Part shown: piece by piece, positions 37,829 to 45,906 of the stretch | Position numbering within the stretch: the first letter of the stretch is position 1 | Layout of the letters: each line of letters begins with the position of its first letter | NCBI GenBank assembly: GCA_937924505.1 | Contig: CALDSR010000051.1 | Coordinates: forward strand, 31,867-95,866 | Length of the DNA stretch: 64,000 nt | Direction of reading: 5' to 3' | From: an uncultured Granulosicoccus sp. | Lineage (GTDB): Bacteria > Pseudomonadota > Gammaproteobacteria > Granulosicoccales > Granulosicoccaceae | Made by a program: the position numbers and the translations under genes | The notes under the pieces: model-generated | The model's input: only the letters and a program-made list of their open reading frames with translations | Databases searched by the model: none | What the model was told of the DNA's origin: nothing

Positions 37829-38443
37829 CTAACGAGGGTCATTAAGAAAAATGGTTTCCTGGTATTCGTTATTTGCTGCCACGCCTTTCACTAACGATTT
37901 ATCGAGCGCCTGATAGCCGTGAATGGTAATTCCAACCGTATACCGTTTCACCTTGTTTTCACTTGCAGGCACCATGTGGTTGAGGCTGTGAGGAAACAGA
38001 TGCATGGCGCCTAGATCATTTTCTACGTTAAATATGTTGTCGGGGTCAACTGAATAGTAAATACCAGGTGTTGTGTGACCACCAAGAAAAATATTGGCGG
38101 AATAGGAATAACCGTTCTTGCCGCCGTGAGTATGCCATTTGATGCCTTCTCCATTGCGATAAATGTTGACCCAGGATTGGACCGCTATGGGAAACTCGAG
38201 ATGAGGCACTAACTCCAGCACGCACTTGATTAATCTCGGCTGGTATTTTTGGTTTTCAGAAAAAAAATTATAAAGATAATGATGCGATTGGGTCAGCGGA
38301 ATTTTGGCTTTTCCTTCGGCAGCTGGCGCGCTGGCCTGTTTGTTAAGTACTGCTTCGAGCTTTCGTTCTTTTTTATCGCAGTAGGCTCGCATTTTTTCGC
38401 ACTCTTCAGGCGTAAAAAATTTATATCCCTTCACTATGTCCAT
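37829..38443 (-). CDS. putative 2-oxoglutarate/Fe(II)-type dioxygenase
   Basis: 204 residues with the double-stranded beta-helix pattern of 2OG-Fe(II) oxygenases: QSWVNIYRNGEGIKWHTHGG supplies candidate iron ligands, YSANIFLGGHTTPGIYY follows, then LFPHSLNHMVPASENKVKRYTVGI with the second histidine and the arginine that would bind 2-oxoglutarate. The first motif reads HTH instead of the usual HxD/E, so iron coordination should be tested. Cytosolic. The monocistronic setting gives no substrate hint. Confidence 0.65.
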   Translation of the reverse strand: MDIVKGYKFFTPEECEKMRAYCDKKERKLEAVLNKQASAPAAEGKAKIPLTQSHHYLYNFFSENQKYQPRLIKCVLELVPHLEFPIAVQSWVNIYRNGEGIKWHTHGGKNGYSYSANIFLGGHTTPGIYYSVDPDNIFNVENDLGAMHLFPHSLNHMVPASENKVKRYTVGITIHGYQALDKSLVKGVAANNEYQETIFLNDPR

Positions 38444-38648
38444 AAAAACTCTCCCAATCGCTACCCGCGTCCAATTCTAAATCCTTGAGTCACAAATTGG
38501 AATCACCCTGATTCTAGGCTCGCGTGCCGGCATGTCTTGCCAATTACATCACCCAAACATTGCTCGACGGGGATTCGTTGTTGAGCGTATAGGTGTGTCT
38601 CGTCTAGGCAGGCAAGGAATATAATTGATTGTTCGAGGCAAAATTCGG

Positions 38649-38789
38649 ATGGGTACTGACGATGGTATGCGCAAAAAAATAGAACTAAAAGTGCTTCAAA
38701 TGGACAAACTATATTCTTCGAAGCTGCCAAATAGCTGGCAGTCGAACGAAATTGAGCAACTAGAAATCTATCAAGCCAAGCCGGGATAA
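38649..38789 (+). CDS. possible small protein of 46 residues
   Basis: Frame from ATG 38649 (or TTG 38625) to TAA at 38787, highly charged (MGTDDGMRKKIELKVLQMDK at the start). It ends four bases before the ATG of the membrane-protein gene, the spacing of a coupled upstream gene. No family recognised and the ribosome-binding site is poor, so this is only a candidate. Confidence 0.3.
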   Translation: MGTDDGMRKKIELKVLQMDKLYSSKLPNSWQSNEIEQLEIYQAKPG

Positions 38790-38793
38790 AAGC

Positions 38794-39393
38794 ATGGAAT
38801 TGACTGTTAAGCGCAACGTCCAGACTGTCGCGTATTTGCTACTGGCTCTGGTGGTTACTCAGGCGATATTTACCGTTCTATACAGTGCTGGTATTGCCGG
38901 ACCTCGTCCGTTTCTCTGGGGACTGGAAGCGGTTCTGTTCACCATACTTGCGGCCTTCGCCGGAGCCGCGTTGGTGCAAGCTAAGAATTATCAGCTTGGA
39001 TGGTCTGCCATTGCATTCAGCGCTGTGCTTAATATTGTACAAGTGAGTATTGGTCTTAAATTGTTCGGGCCCTTTGGTGGAGTCGCTCAACAACTGGAGG
39101 CGGCGGGTCCATTGATCGGGGCAATCGTTGCATTTTCCTTTATGATCTATAATGCCGCGAAGGTTCTGCTAGGCCTCGCCGCACTGGTTTTTGGAAGGGG
39201 CGCAGTGTCTGCCGGCGCCAAAACCTTAGGTGGCTTGACTGCGTTGGCTGGTGGTATTGCGATAGTTGCCAATTCGATCCTGATAATCTTTGGACGTGAT
39301 GCCTTTCTGCCACCGCCCGTTGCGGGAGCATCTGGGGTTGTTGCTACCGTGCTGTTAGCGCTCTGTCTGATAAACATGAATCATGACAATTAG
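38794..39393 (+). CDS. uncharacterised inner-membrane protein
   Basis: 199 residues with about five or six hydrophobic helices (around 10-30, 38-60, 68-88, 103-130, 145-165, 170-190) and little else: basic N-terminus MELTVKRN, alanine- and glycine-rich helices, short loops, and a small polar end NMNHDN. I do not recognise the family; a six-helix lipid or metabolite membrane protein is as far as it can be taken. The ATG follows the possible 46-residue frame by four bases. Confidence 0.7.
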   Translation: MELTVKRNVQTVAYLLLALVVTQAIFTVLYSAGIAGPRPFLWGLEAVLFTILAAFAGAALVQAKNYQLGWSAIAFSAVLNIVQVSIGLKLFGPFGGVAQQLEAAGPLIGAIVAFSFMIYNAAKVLLGLAALVFGRGAVSAGAKTLGGLTALAGGIAIVANSILIIFGRDAFLPPPVAGASGVVATVLLALCLINMNHDN

Positions 39394-39775
39394 TCAAACA
39401 CCGAGCTTGTGACAGGCGAGCGACGAAACACGGAGCGTAGATCATCAGGTATGCGCGTTGTCTGAGCTCAGGGAACCATTTACTGTTCCACACAGGGCCG
39501 TTTGAAAAAAACGTCTGGCCCGGATTGCTCTTTGAGTGGTTGAAAGCATGGTCGAGCCACCAGAATAAACTGGCAAAATGTAGCTGAGCGATTAAACTTT
39601 CCATTCGCAGGATATTGATAAATGAGAAACCTAGATCCTGAAGTCTTGACTAGGTTGCGCCAAGCTACGCCGGGTATCCATACTGCAGTCGAACATTTTA
39701 CTGAGGTCGCTGGAAAGAATCAGGGGCTCTAACTTCAGCGCTTGCGCGACAATGCATGTAATTGAGCTTAGAAAA
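39394..39775. other. intergenic region with a 36-codon frame
   Basis: At 39622-39732 an ATG with GCAGGA about nine bases upstream opens a 36-codon frame (MRNLDPEVLTRLRQATPGIH at its start). The LRQATPGIH part faintly recalls the N-terminus of class V aminotransferases, so this could be the stub of a deleted gene. Otherwise nothing is seen. Confidence 0.35.
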
Positions 39776-40759
39776 TCAAGCAGCTTTGACTGTTGGGCTC
39801 AATTCTACTGTGTCGACGTTACCGATCAGCTTATTCAGGTTTGCGGCAAATTCCTTGGCGATTAATTTGGGTACATAGGCGTCTGCGCCAACTTTCATTC
39901 CCAGTCTCATGTTCTCTGATGCGGACAATGAAGAATGCATCATGACTGGAATGCCGGCGAATCTGGGGTCTTCCTTGATTTTGGTGGTCAGTACATACCC
40001 ATCCATGTATGGCATTTCAACATCAGTTATGACTGCCTGTAAAGTATCGCTTAATTTTTGATCATTACTGGCTGCTTCCGTGGCTAGCTGATCGAGTGCC
40101 AGCCAGGCATCCCTGCCATTCTTTGCGCTCTTGTGATTGTAGTTAAGGCTATCCAGCATACGTGATATCTGTGTTCTGGCAACGCCTGAGTCATCGGCAA
40201 AGAATACGAATTTGGACTCGTTATCTTCCTGCTCGACCGCAGCTACATCGAGATCTAGATTAGTTCCTAATACCTCAGCAATAATTTTCTCTACATCGAT
40301 GAGTAAAAGGATCCTGTCATCCTCCAGCTTACTCATCGCGGTTAACATGTTGGCGTGGGAATTAGATACCAGTTCCCCGGGTTCAACAATTTCACTCCAT
40401 GCCAACTGGGTAATGTCATCAACTTCACTCACCATAAAACCCTGAGTACTGTTATTGAACTCCGTAACGATAAGAATATTGGAATCAGCACTGGATTCGT
40501 AGCCACAAAAATGGTTCAGGTCAATCACCGGGACTGCTTTGCCTCGAATGTTCGCCATTCCACTAAGGCTGGGTGATGCTTCTGGGATTTTCAGGATTGT
40601 GGGTACTGTCATCAATTCGCGTACCTTGAAAACGTTGATACCAAAGCGTGTTTCGTTTTCAATCTGGTCTTTTTTCCCGAGGCTGAACATCAGAATCTCG
40701 AGACGATTGGTACCAGCAAGGTTGGTGCGATTGTCGATCGATTCGAAAATGTCAGTCAC
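39776..40759 (-). CDS. cheV: chemotaxis coupling protein CheV (CheW + receiver)
   Basis: Cytosolic adaptor linking chemoreceptors to CheA. The CheW-like domain (about 1-165) opens DIFESIDNRTNLAGTNRLEI, then FGINVFKVRELM and MANIRGKAVPVIDL. The receiver (about 180-315) has FFADDSG acidic residues, phospho-acceptor Asp in VITDVEMPYMDG, and the conserved lysine in YVPKLI. 327 residues is normal. The GTG at 40759 gives the usual CheV N-terminus. It stands alone with no other che gene in the window; a diguanylate/phosphodiesterase lies far away. Phosphorylation would tune receptor coupling. Confidence 0.94.
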   Translation of the reverse strand: MTDIFESIDNRTNLAGTNRLEILMFSLGKKDQIENETRFGINVFKVRELMTVPTILKIPEASPSLSGMANIRGKAVPVIDLNHFCGYESSADSNILIVTEFNNSTQGFMVSEVDDITQLAWSEIVEPGELVSNSHANMLTAMSKLEDDRILLLIDVEKIIAEVLGTNLDLDVAAVEQEDNESKFVFFADDSGVARTQISRMLDSLNYNHKSAKNGRDAWLALDQLATEAASNDQKLSDTLQAVITDVEMPYMDGYVLTTKIKEDPRFAGIPVMMHSSLSASENMRLGMKVGADAYVPKLIAKEFAANLNKLIGNVDTVELSPTVKAA

Positions 40760-41302
40760 GGGAGTAATAAATCCATTTATTTGAAGGATGTGGGCGGATT
40801 AGCGGCACGTTCTGAATGGTTCTTTATGTCCTCACTGGGTGAATACGTTATTTGGGACGCACGGTTTGTCGCCATCTATGACGAGTTTCCGGTGCACTTG
40901 TCGCGGTCCCAGTGAGACTGCGCGCCCCCGGTTCATCGGCGTAATACCGAGTCCCGGTTATCACGGTGGTTAGCTTGACCGTGAAGAACCACAAAGGGTC
41001 ACAGGCTACTGCACTGATCAGAGGTGGGACGGGCGGTGGTTGAGCGGTGCGGAATGAGCCGGGATCCAGGCTGTAATCGGGTAGGCTGACAGGGGTTAGC
41101 GGGGGTTAGCAAGGGTTTCAGAGGCTGTATCGCTCTGTACCTGGGGCGGTCAAGCCGGGGGTTTCTGAGTGAATAACCCTACCTGAGGGGCATCTGTATT
41201 CAAACGTTCGAACTCTAATGTCAGCAGATGTTATCTTTGTCTGTGAAATCGCATAAGGTATATGCGGATACTCTAAGCGCTCGATACGAAATGTCATAAG
41301 AC
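40760..41302. other. GC-rich gene-free block
   Basis: No gene is supported. About 40850-41180 is clearly richer in G and C than the flanks. It contains a perfect 9-bp inverted repeat CTCACTGGG (40831-40839) / CCCAGTGAG (40908-40916) and a near-perfect 10-bp tandem pair at 41091-41110. It may be a repeated extragenic element or a structured RNA. Confidence 0.4.
41091..41110. repeat. 10-bp tandem near-repeat
   Basis: AGGGGTTAGC is followed at once by GGGGGTTAGC, with a third, poorer unit AAGGGTTTCA after it. One base differs between the first two copies. Confidence 0.6.
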
Positions 41303-42424
41303 ATGAAATTTACTCGAAACCAATTTTTATCACGTTGTCTTGTTGTGGCTTTATGCGTCTGGTTATATGCATGTGCGGCAGGGTCAGGCAGCGAAGAATC
41401 GCCAGAACTGTCTCGATTTTTCGATGCCACTTTCGGTGTCTGTGATCAATATGACGAATCGAATCTCTACAGGTCTCGTCAAAATACGCAAATAGTCAGT
41501 CCTGAATCAGACTGGGTTGGCAGTATAGAAAGCGCTGCGCCGGATACCGAGATTCTGCTCGAAGACGGCAATTACCAGCTCGATCAGTACGTTGTGCAAG
41601 TCCGCAGCGGGTTAACTGTGCGAAGTTTGAACGGAGACCCGTCCCGAGTTCGTATTCAGGGCATGGGCTACGACATTCCCTCGGAAGGTATTATGATTGT
41701 CGGCAACGATGTCACCATAGCCGATATTTCAATCAGTAATTTTCGCGATCACGGTGTCGTCGTGAACCCAAGCGTCGGTGCGCAACAAGGGCTGCAGCTA
41801 TATAACCTGTACATAAAAGATATTGGTACCCAACACATCAAGGTAAATCCGTCCGGTGCGCGCGATGGCTTGATTGCCTGCTCATCTATTGGGTATAGCG
41901 AGGGTTCAGCTTTGGGTGATTACAATGGTGCTATCGATATGCACGCGACTATAAACTGGACTATAAGAGATAATTATATTTACAACATCAACGGCGATGG
42001 CAGTGGCTGCCTTCTTGATCGAGATTGTGGTCAATACACCAGCTCACCGGCTATCCTGGCTTGGAATGGTGCGGTAGGTACAGAAGTCATAGGCAATACT
42101 ATTGTCGATAGCTTCCGAAATATTGCTTTCGGCCTTGGCACTCCTCACTTTGGCGGGAGCATCTTGCACAACGTAATAAATCAATCTTCACCGGGGGATG
42201 CTGGAATAGAATTGTATGGTGCCAGTAACACGGTTGTCGAGTTCAACACGGTTAAACTGGCAGGGAGCTATCCAGGGGCGATTGAGTTCAGACAGTCCGA
42301 CAATATAACCATCGCCAACAATTGGCTTTCCGTCACACCATGGGACCGTGGAGGTAATCTCAATATTCAGCTATCAGGAAATTCTTCGAGGATTTCCGGC
42401 TCGCCTGCGTTTGAGTTGTTTTGA
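41303..42424 (+). CDS. right-handed beta-helix lipoprotein
   Basis: 373 residues. The N-terminal signal ends in LYACAAG, a plausible lipobox with Cys24, so it is probably an outer-membrane or periplasmic lipoprotein. The rest is a parallel beta-helix with repeated strands and asparagine-ladder positions: LTVRSLNGDP, VTIADISISNFRDHG, WTIRDNYIYNINGDG, TEVIGNTIVDSF, NTVVEFNTVKLAG, NITIANNWLS. This fold is shared by pectate, chondroitin and alginate lyases and by proteins binding polysaccharide. Catalytic residues of a lyase cannot be picked out with confidence. Alone in its orientation; kduID, which handles unsaturated uronates, lies 5.5 kb further on. Confidence 0.75.
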   Translation: MKFTRNQFLSRCLVVALCVWLYACAAGSGSEESPELSRFFDATFGVCDQYDESNLYRSRQNTQIVSPESDWVGSIESAAPDTEILLEDGNYQLDQYVVQVRSGLTVRSLNGDPSRVRIQGMGYDIPSEGIMIVGNDVTIADISISNFRDHGVVVNPSVGAQQGLQLYNLYIKDIGTQHIKVNPSGARDGLIACSSIGYSEGSALGDYNGAIDMHATINWTIRDNYIYNINGDGSGCLLDRDCGQYTSSPAILAWNGAVGTEVIGNTIVDSFRNIAFGLGTPHFGGSILHNVINQSSPGDAGIELYGASNTVVEFNTVKLAGSYPGAIEFRQSDNITIANNWLSVTPWDRGGNLNIQLSGNSSRISGSPAFELF

Positions 42425-42453
42425 GTCGCCTGAGCGGTTCGGGTAATTGCTCT

Positions 42454-43236
42454 TTATGCATTCTTTATCTGTTTAAGTCGATCGAGCGCTTGAACATTAT
42501 CCGTAATCTCCTTGACAGATTTACGATAAACACCGCGCAGGTGCCTTTTTAAATAAGGTGTCACGTCTGAATTAGGGATCCCTTTCAAGCTACCGAACAA
42601 GGCCAAAGCATAGGTTGCTTCCGATTCTGATAGGTAGGCATCTCGCTGCGCATAGGGGTTATAACAGCTGCCGCAGCCGCCCCGGAAATTGTAGGCACTA
42701 TTGGCAAACATCAATCCAAACCCGAAAAACACGGCTAACAGCTCGGTAGCTTGAGGCCAGTTATCGACACCTCCAGGGGGCGGGGTTCTCGCCATCCTGC
42801 CCATGTGATGCGATAGAATATGGGCATAGGTGGCGATCATGCCCTCGGGATTATTAATCTGCTGTGGGTTATAGGGGATGACCAGCCTTTGGCTGTCTGC
42901 AACGGATTCGTCTGTAATGCCGTCTGGTCCTCGTAATGCTCCCTGAATCTGAACTTGCTGAGATTCAATTAACTGGCACTTGCTTTGATCTTGTACCAGT
43001 GTTGGCCAGTGGCTGATACCGGCATAGCCCTTGACGCGCTCGAATATAGACTCCGCCATGCCGTGAACACTGTTGACCGTGCCGGGAAAAAACTCGTTAG
43101 TCGGCCGCACCAGCACAGTTTGGGAATAGAACAAGTCAGCATCAAAATTCTGTAGTGCCCAATCATAGGCCTTGAAAATCCATTCAGAGGAGGAAGGATC
43201 AATGACTGCTTGTTTGTTAAAAAGCCCGAAAACCAT
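42454..43236 (-). CDS. zincin-like protein with degenerate HExxH
   Basis: 260 residues, cytosolic by sequence. The middle has IATYAHILSHHMGRM, positioned like the HExxH helix of zinc peptidases but with Ile in place of the catalytic Glu, followed about 25 residues later by TELLAVFFGFGLMFANSAYN, where a third ligand would sit, then GCGSCYNPY and YLSESEATYALALF. This order resembles a family of uncharacterised gluzincin-like proteins in proteobacteria. Loss of the general base suggests a metal-binding but non-hydrolytic protein, or an assignment error on my part. No partner gene adjoins it. Confidence 0.55.
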   Translation of the reverse strand: MVFGLFNKQAVIDPSSSEWIFKAYDWALQNFDADLFYSQTVLVRPTNEFFPGTVNSVHGMAESIFERVKGYAGISHWPTLVQDQSKCQLIESQQVQIQGALRGPDGITDESVADSQRLVIPYNPQQINNPEGMIATYAHILSHHMGRMARTPPPGGVDNWPQATELLAVFFGFGLMFANSAYNFRGGCGSCYNPYAQRDAYLSESEATYALALFGSLKGIPNSDVTPYLKRHLRGVYRKSVKEITDNVQALDRLKQIKNA

Positions 43237-43412
43237 TTTGTGATCTGGAATTAGCGAGAGGTCACGCCATCATATCAATATCCTGCCTGGTCAGTCGACT
43301 CTGTCAATAGTTATACCTATCTGAACTCACCTCTTTAACGACTTCAATTTCTATGGATTTATAGATGATAAGATACGCGACTTGATAATTCACGCCATCG
43401 CTACACTAAGCA

Positions 43413-45800
43413 ATGAAATCTGACAATAGGCTTCTGTTTCAGCGAATAGCTGAATCTATTAACGCGTCGGCCCAGCAGGTAAAAGTTGCGGTCGATATGC
43501 TTGATAACGGTGATACCGTACCGTTCATATCACGTTACCGTAAAGAAGCCACTGGTGGTTTGACTGACACCCAACTAAGGGATCTTGAGCAACGACTTTC
43601 ATACTTGCGTGAGTTTGACGCCCGTAAAGAATCCATCCTTGCCTCTATTGATGAACAGGGCGCATTAACAGACGCATTACGAAGTCAAATCATGCAAGTC
43701 GATACAAAATCGGCGTTAGAGGATCTCTACCTTCCTTACAAAAAGAAGCGCCGAACCAAAGGGCAGATGGCTATTGAGGCTGGCCTTGAACCGTTGGCTG
43801 ATCTTTTGTGGAATTCTCCCGGCAAACAACCCGATAGTGAAGCTATCGCATTTGTAAAGAAATCTGAAGGCATCACGGACGTTAAGGCAGCGCTGGATGG
43901 AGCACGTTCGATTTTAGTCGAGCGATTTGCGGAAGATGCCGTGTTGATCGGTCGAATACGAGATTTATTACAAAACCAGGCGTATTTATGTGCCAGCGTG
44001 GTGTCTGGAAAAGACATTGAAGGCGAGAAATTCAAAGACTATTTCGATCATCAAGAGCATTACAGCAAAGTACCGGGACATAGAGCCTTGGCCATGCTCC
44101 GAGGTAGAAAGGAAGGTGTGCTATCGCTACGTTTGTTGCTTAAAGAGCCTGAGGGCTACGGTGATAACGGTTGTGTTGACGCAGTTGCACACCATTTGGG
44201 TTTTTCAAACAAACAATTGCCGAGTGATCCCTGGCGCGAACAGGTGGTTTCGTGGGTATGGAAGGTGAAATTGGTGTCGCATTTAGAGGTCGAGCTCTTT
44301 ACCGCACTAAAAATTAAAGCAGACGCTGAAGCCATCAGTGTGTTTGCTGCCAATCTACAAGATCTACTTTTATCAGCGCCTGCGGGTGCGCGTCCAACCT
44401 TAGGTCTGGACCCTGGTTATCGTTCTGGTGTGAAAGTAACTGTCATCGATGCAAATGGAAAAGTTGTTCAGTACGACACAATCCACCCACATGCACCACA
44501 AAAGCAGTGGGAAAAAGCAATCGCTACATTAAATACGTTGTGTAAAAAACATAACGTTGAATTGATTGCCGTGGGCAATGGTACGGCGAGTCGAGAAACA
44601 GAAAAGCTTGCTGAAGAAGTTATTAATTCATCAGGCGTGAAGGGTATGACCAAGGTGCTAGTATCAGAGGCTGGAGCATCTGTATATTCTGCATCGAAGG
44701 TTGCTGAAGATGAGTTTCCTGATTTGGATGTCACTATCCGAGGAGCCGTATCAATTGCTCGACGCCTGCAAGACCCATTGGCTGAGTTAGTGAAAATTGA
44801 TCCGAAGGCAATCGGTGTCGGGCAGTATCAACACGATGTGTCTCAAACTGCATTGCAGCGTAGTTTGGAGGCGACAGTTGAAGATTGCGTGAACTCTGTC
44901 GGGGTCAACCTTGATACCGCATCAGCTGCTTTGTTATCACGCGTCGCTGGTTTGTCAACAACGATTGCTGAGAATATTGTTAATTACCGGAACGAGCATG
45001 GCACTTTTGATACGCGAGCTCAACTTAAAAAAGTACCAAGATTGGGGCCAAAGGCGTTTGAGCAATGCGCTGGCTTTATACGAATACCATCAGGTTCAAA
45101 CCCATTAGATGCCTCAGGCGTACATCCTGAGGCTTATCCTGTGGTGAAACGTATCCTCAAACACGCTGGACGTGATATCAATGAAATAATGGGCGATGGT
45201 GCCTATTTAGGTTCGTTGAATCCAGATCAGTTTACCGACGAGAAATTTGGTGAGCCCACAGTGAGAGATATTCTGCTAGAGCTTGAAAAGCCAGGTCGAG
45301 ATCCTCGACCTGAATTTAAAGCGGTAAAATTTTCAGATGGAATTGAATCAATAAATGATCTGAATAATGATCAAGTATTAGAAGGTCAAGTAACCAATGT
45401 GACAGCCTTTGGTGCCTTTGTGGACATCGGTGTACATCAAGATGGCTTGGTTCATATTTCAGCATTGGCTGACACATATGTGAAGGACCCGCGCTCGGTA
45501 GTCAAGGCTGGTGATATTGTTAAGGTTAAGGTGATGAGCGTGGATGTAAAACGCAATAGAATAGCCTTGTCGATGCGATTAACTGACGAGAGTAATGCGT
45601 CGGCAAAAACCAAAGATGCGCCGTCGGTTCGGCCAAAAGGTAATACGCCAGAGAATAAGAGAAATAACAAAAAAGCCACCCGTAACAGCAATAATCGATC
45701 TGGTCCGGGGAAACAACAAAGGCAAGCTACTCAGTCGGATGCACCTTCGGCTTTGGCGCTGTCTCTCAAGGCAGCTTTAGCGGGTAAGTCTGATGATTAG
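43413..45800 (+). CDS. tex: Tex family transcription accessory protein
   Basis: Cytosolic nucleic-acid-binding protein acting on transcription. Order: helical Tex_N (about 1-200, FISRYRKEATGGL, LYLPYKKKRRTKG), YqgF-like RNase H fold (about 325-450, TLGLDPGYRSGVKV), helix-hairpin-helix repeats (about 490-560, LLSRVAGLSTTIAENIV), and an S1 domain (about 645-715, EGQVTNVTAFGAFVDIGVHQ). A basic, low-complexity tail of about 70 residues, rich in N, K and R, follows. 795 residues; the ATG at 43413 fits the family. Likely monocistronic housekeeping gene. Confidence 0.96.
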   Translation: MKSDNRLLFQRIAESINASAQQVKVAVDMLDNGDTVPFISRYRKEATGGLTDTQLRDLEQRLSYLREFDARKESILASIDEQGALTDALRSQIMQVDTKSALEDLYLPYKKKRRTKGQMAIEAGLEPLADLLWNSPGKQPDSEAIAFVKKSEGITDVKAALDGARSILVERFAEDAVLIGRIRDLLQNQAYLCASVVSGKDIEGEKFKDYFDHQEHYSKVPGHRALAMLRGRKEGVLSLRLLLKEPEGYGDNGCVDAVAHHLGFSNKQLPSDPWREQVVSWVWKVKLVSHLEVELFTALKIKADAEAISVFAANLQDLLLSAPAGARPTLGLDPGYRSGVKVTVIDANGKVVQYDTIHPHAPQKQWEKAIATLNTLCKKHNVELIAVGNGTASRETEKLAEEVINSSGVKGMTKVLVSEAGASVYSASKVAEDEFPDLDVTIRGAVSIARRLQDPLAELVKIDPKAIGVGQYQHDVSQTALQRSLEATVEDCVNSVGVNLDTASAALLSRVAGLSTTIAENIVNYRNEHGTFDTRAQLKKVPRLGPKAFEQCAGFIRIPSGSNPLDASGVHPEAYPVVKRILKHAGRDINEIMGDGAYLGSLNPDQFTDEKFGEPTVRDILLELEKPGRDPRPEFKAVKFSDGIESINDLNNDQVLEGQVTNVTAFGAFVDIGVHQDGLVHISALADTYVKDPRSVVKAGDIVKVKVMSVDVKRNRIALSMRLTDESNASAKTKDAPSVRPKGNTPENKRNNKKATRNSNNRSGPGKQQRQATQSDAPSALALSLKAALAGKSDD

Positions 45801-45906
45801 CGGCTCGCAAATAGGATACGGCGAGCATAGCAGTACCCGTCTGAGAGTCGGTGTATTTGAGAATCGCCAATTTTTTCATTATCGATAACAGGGTAATTAT
45901 TCGCTT

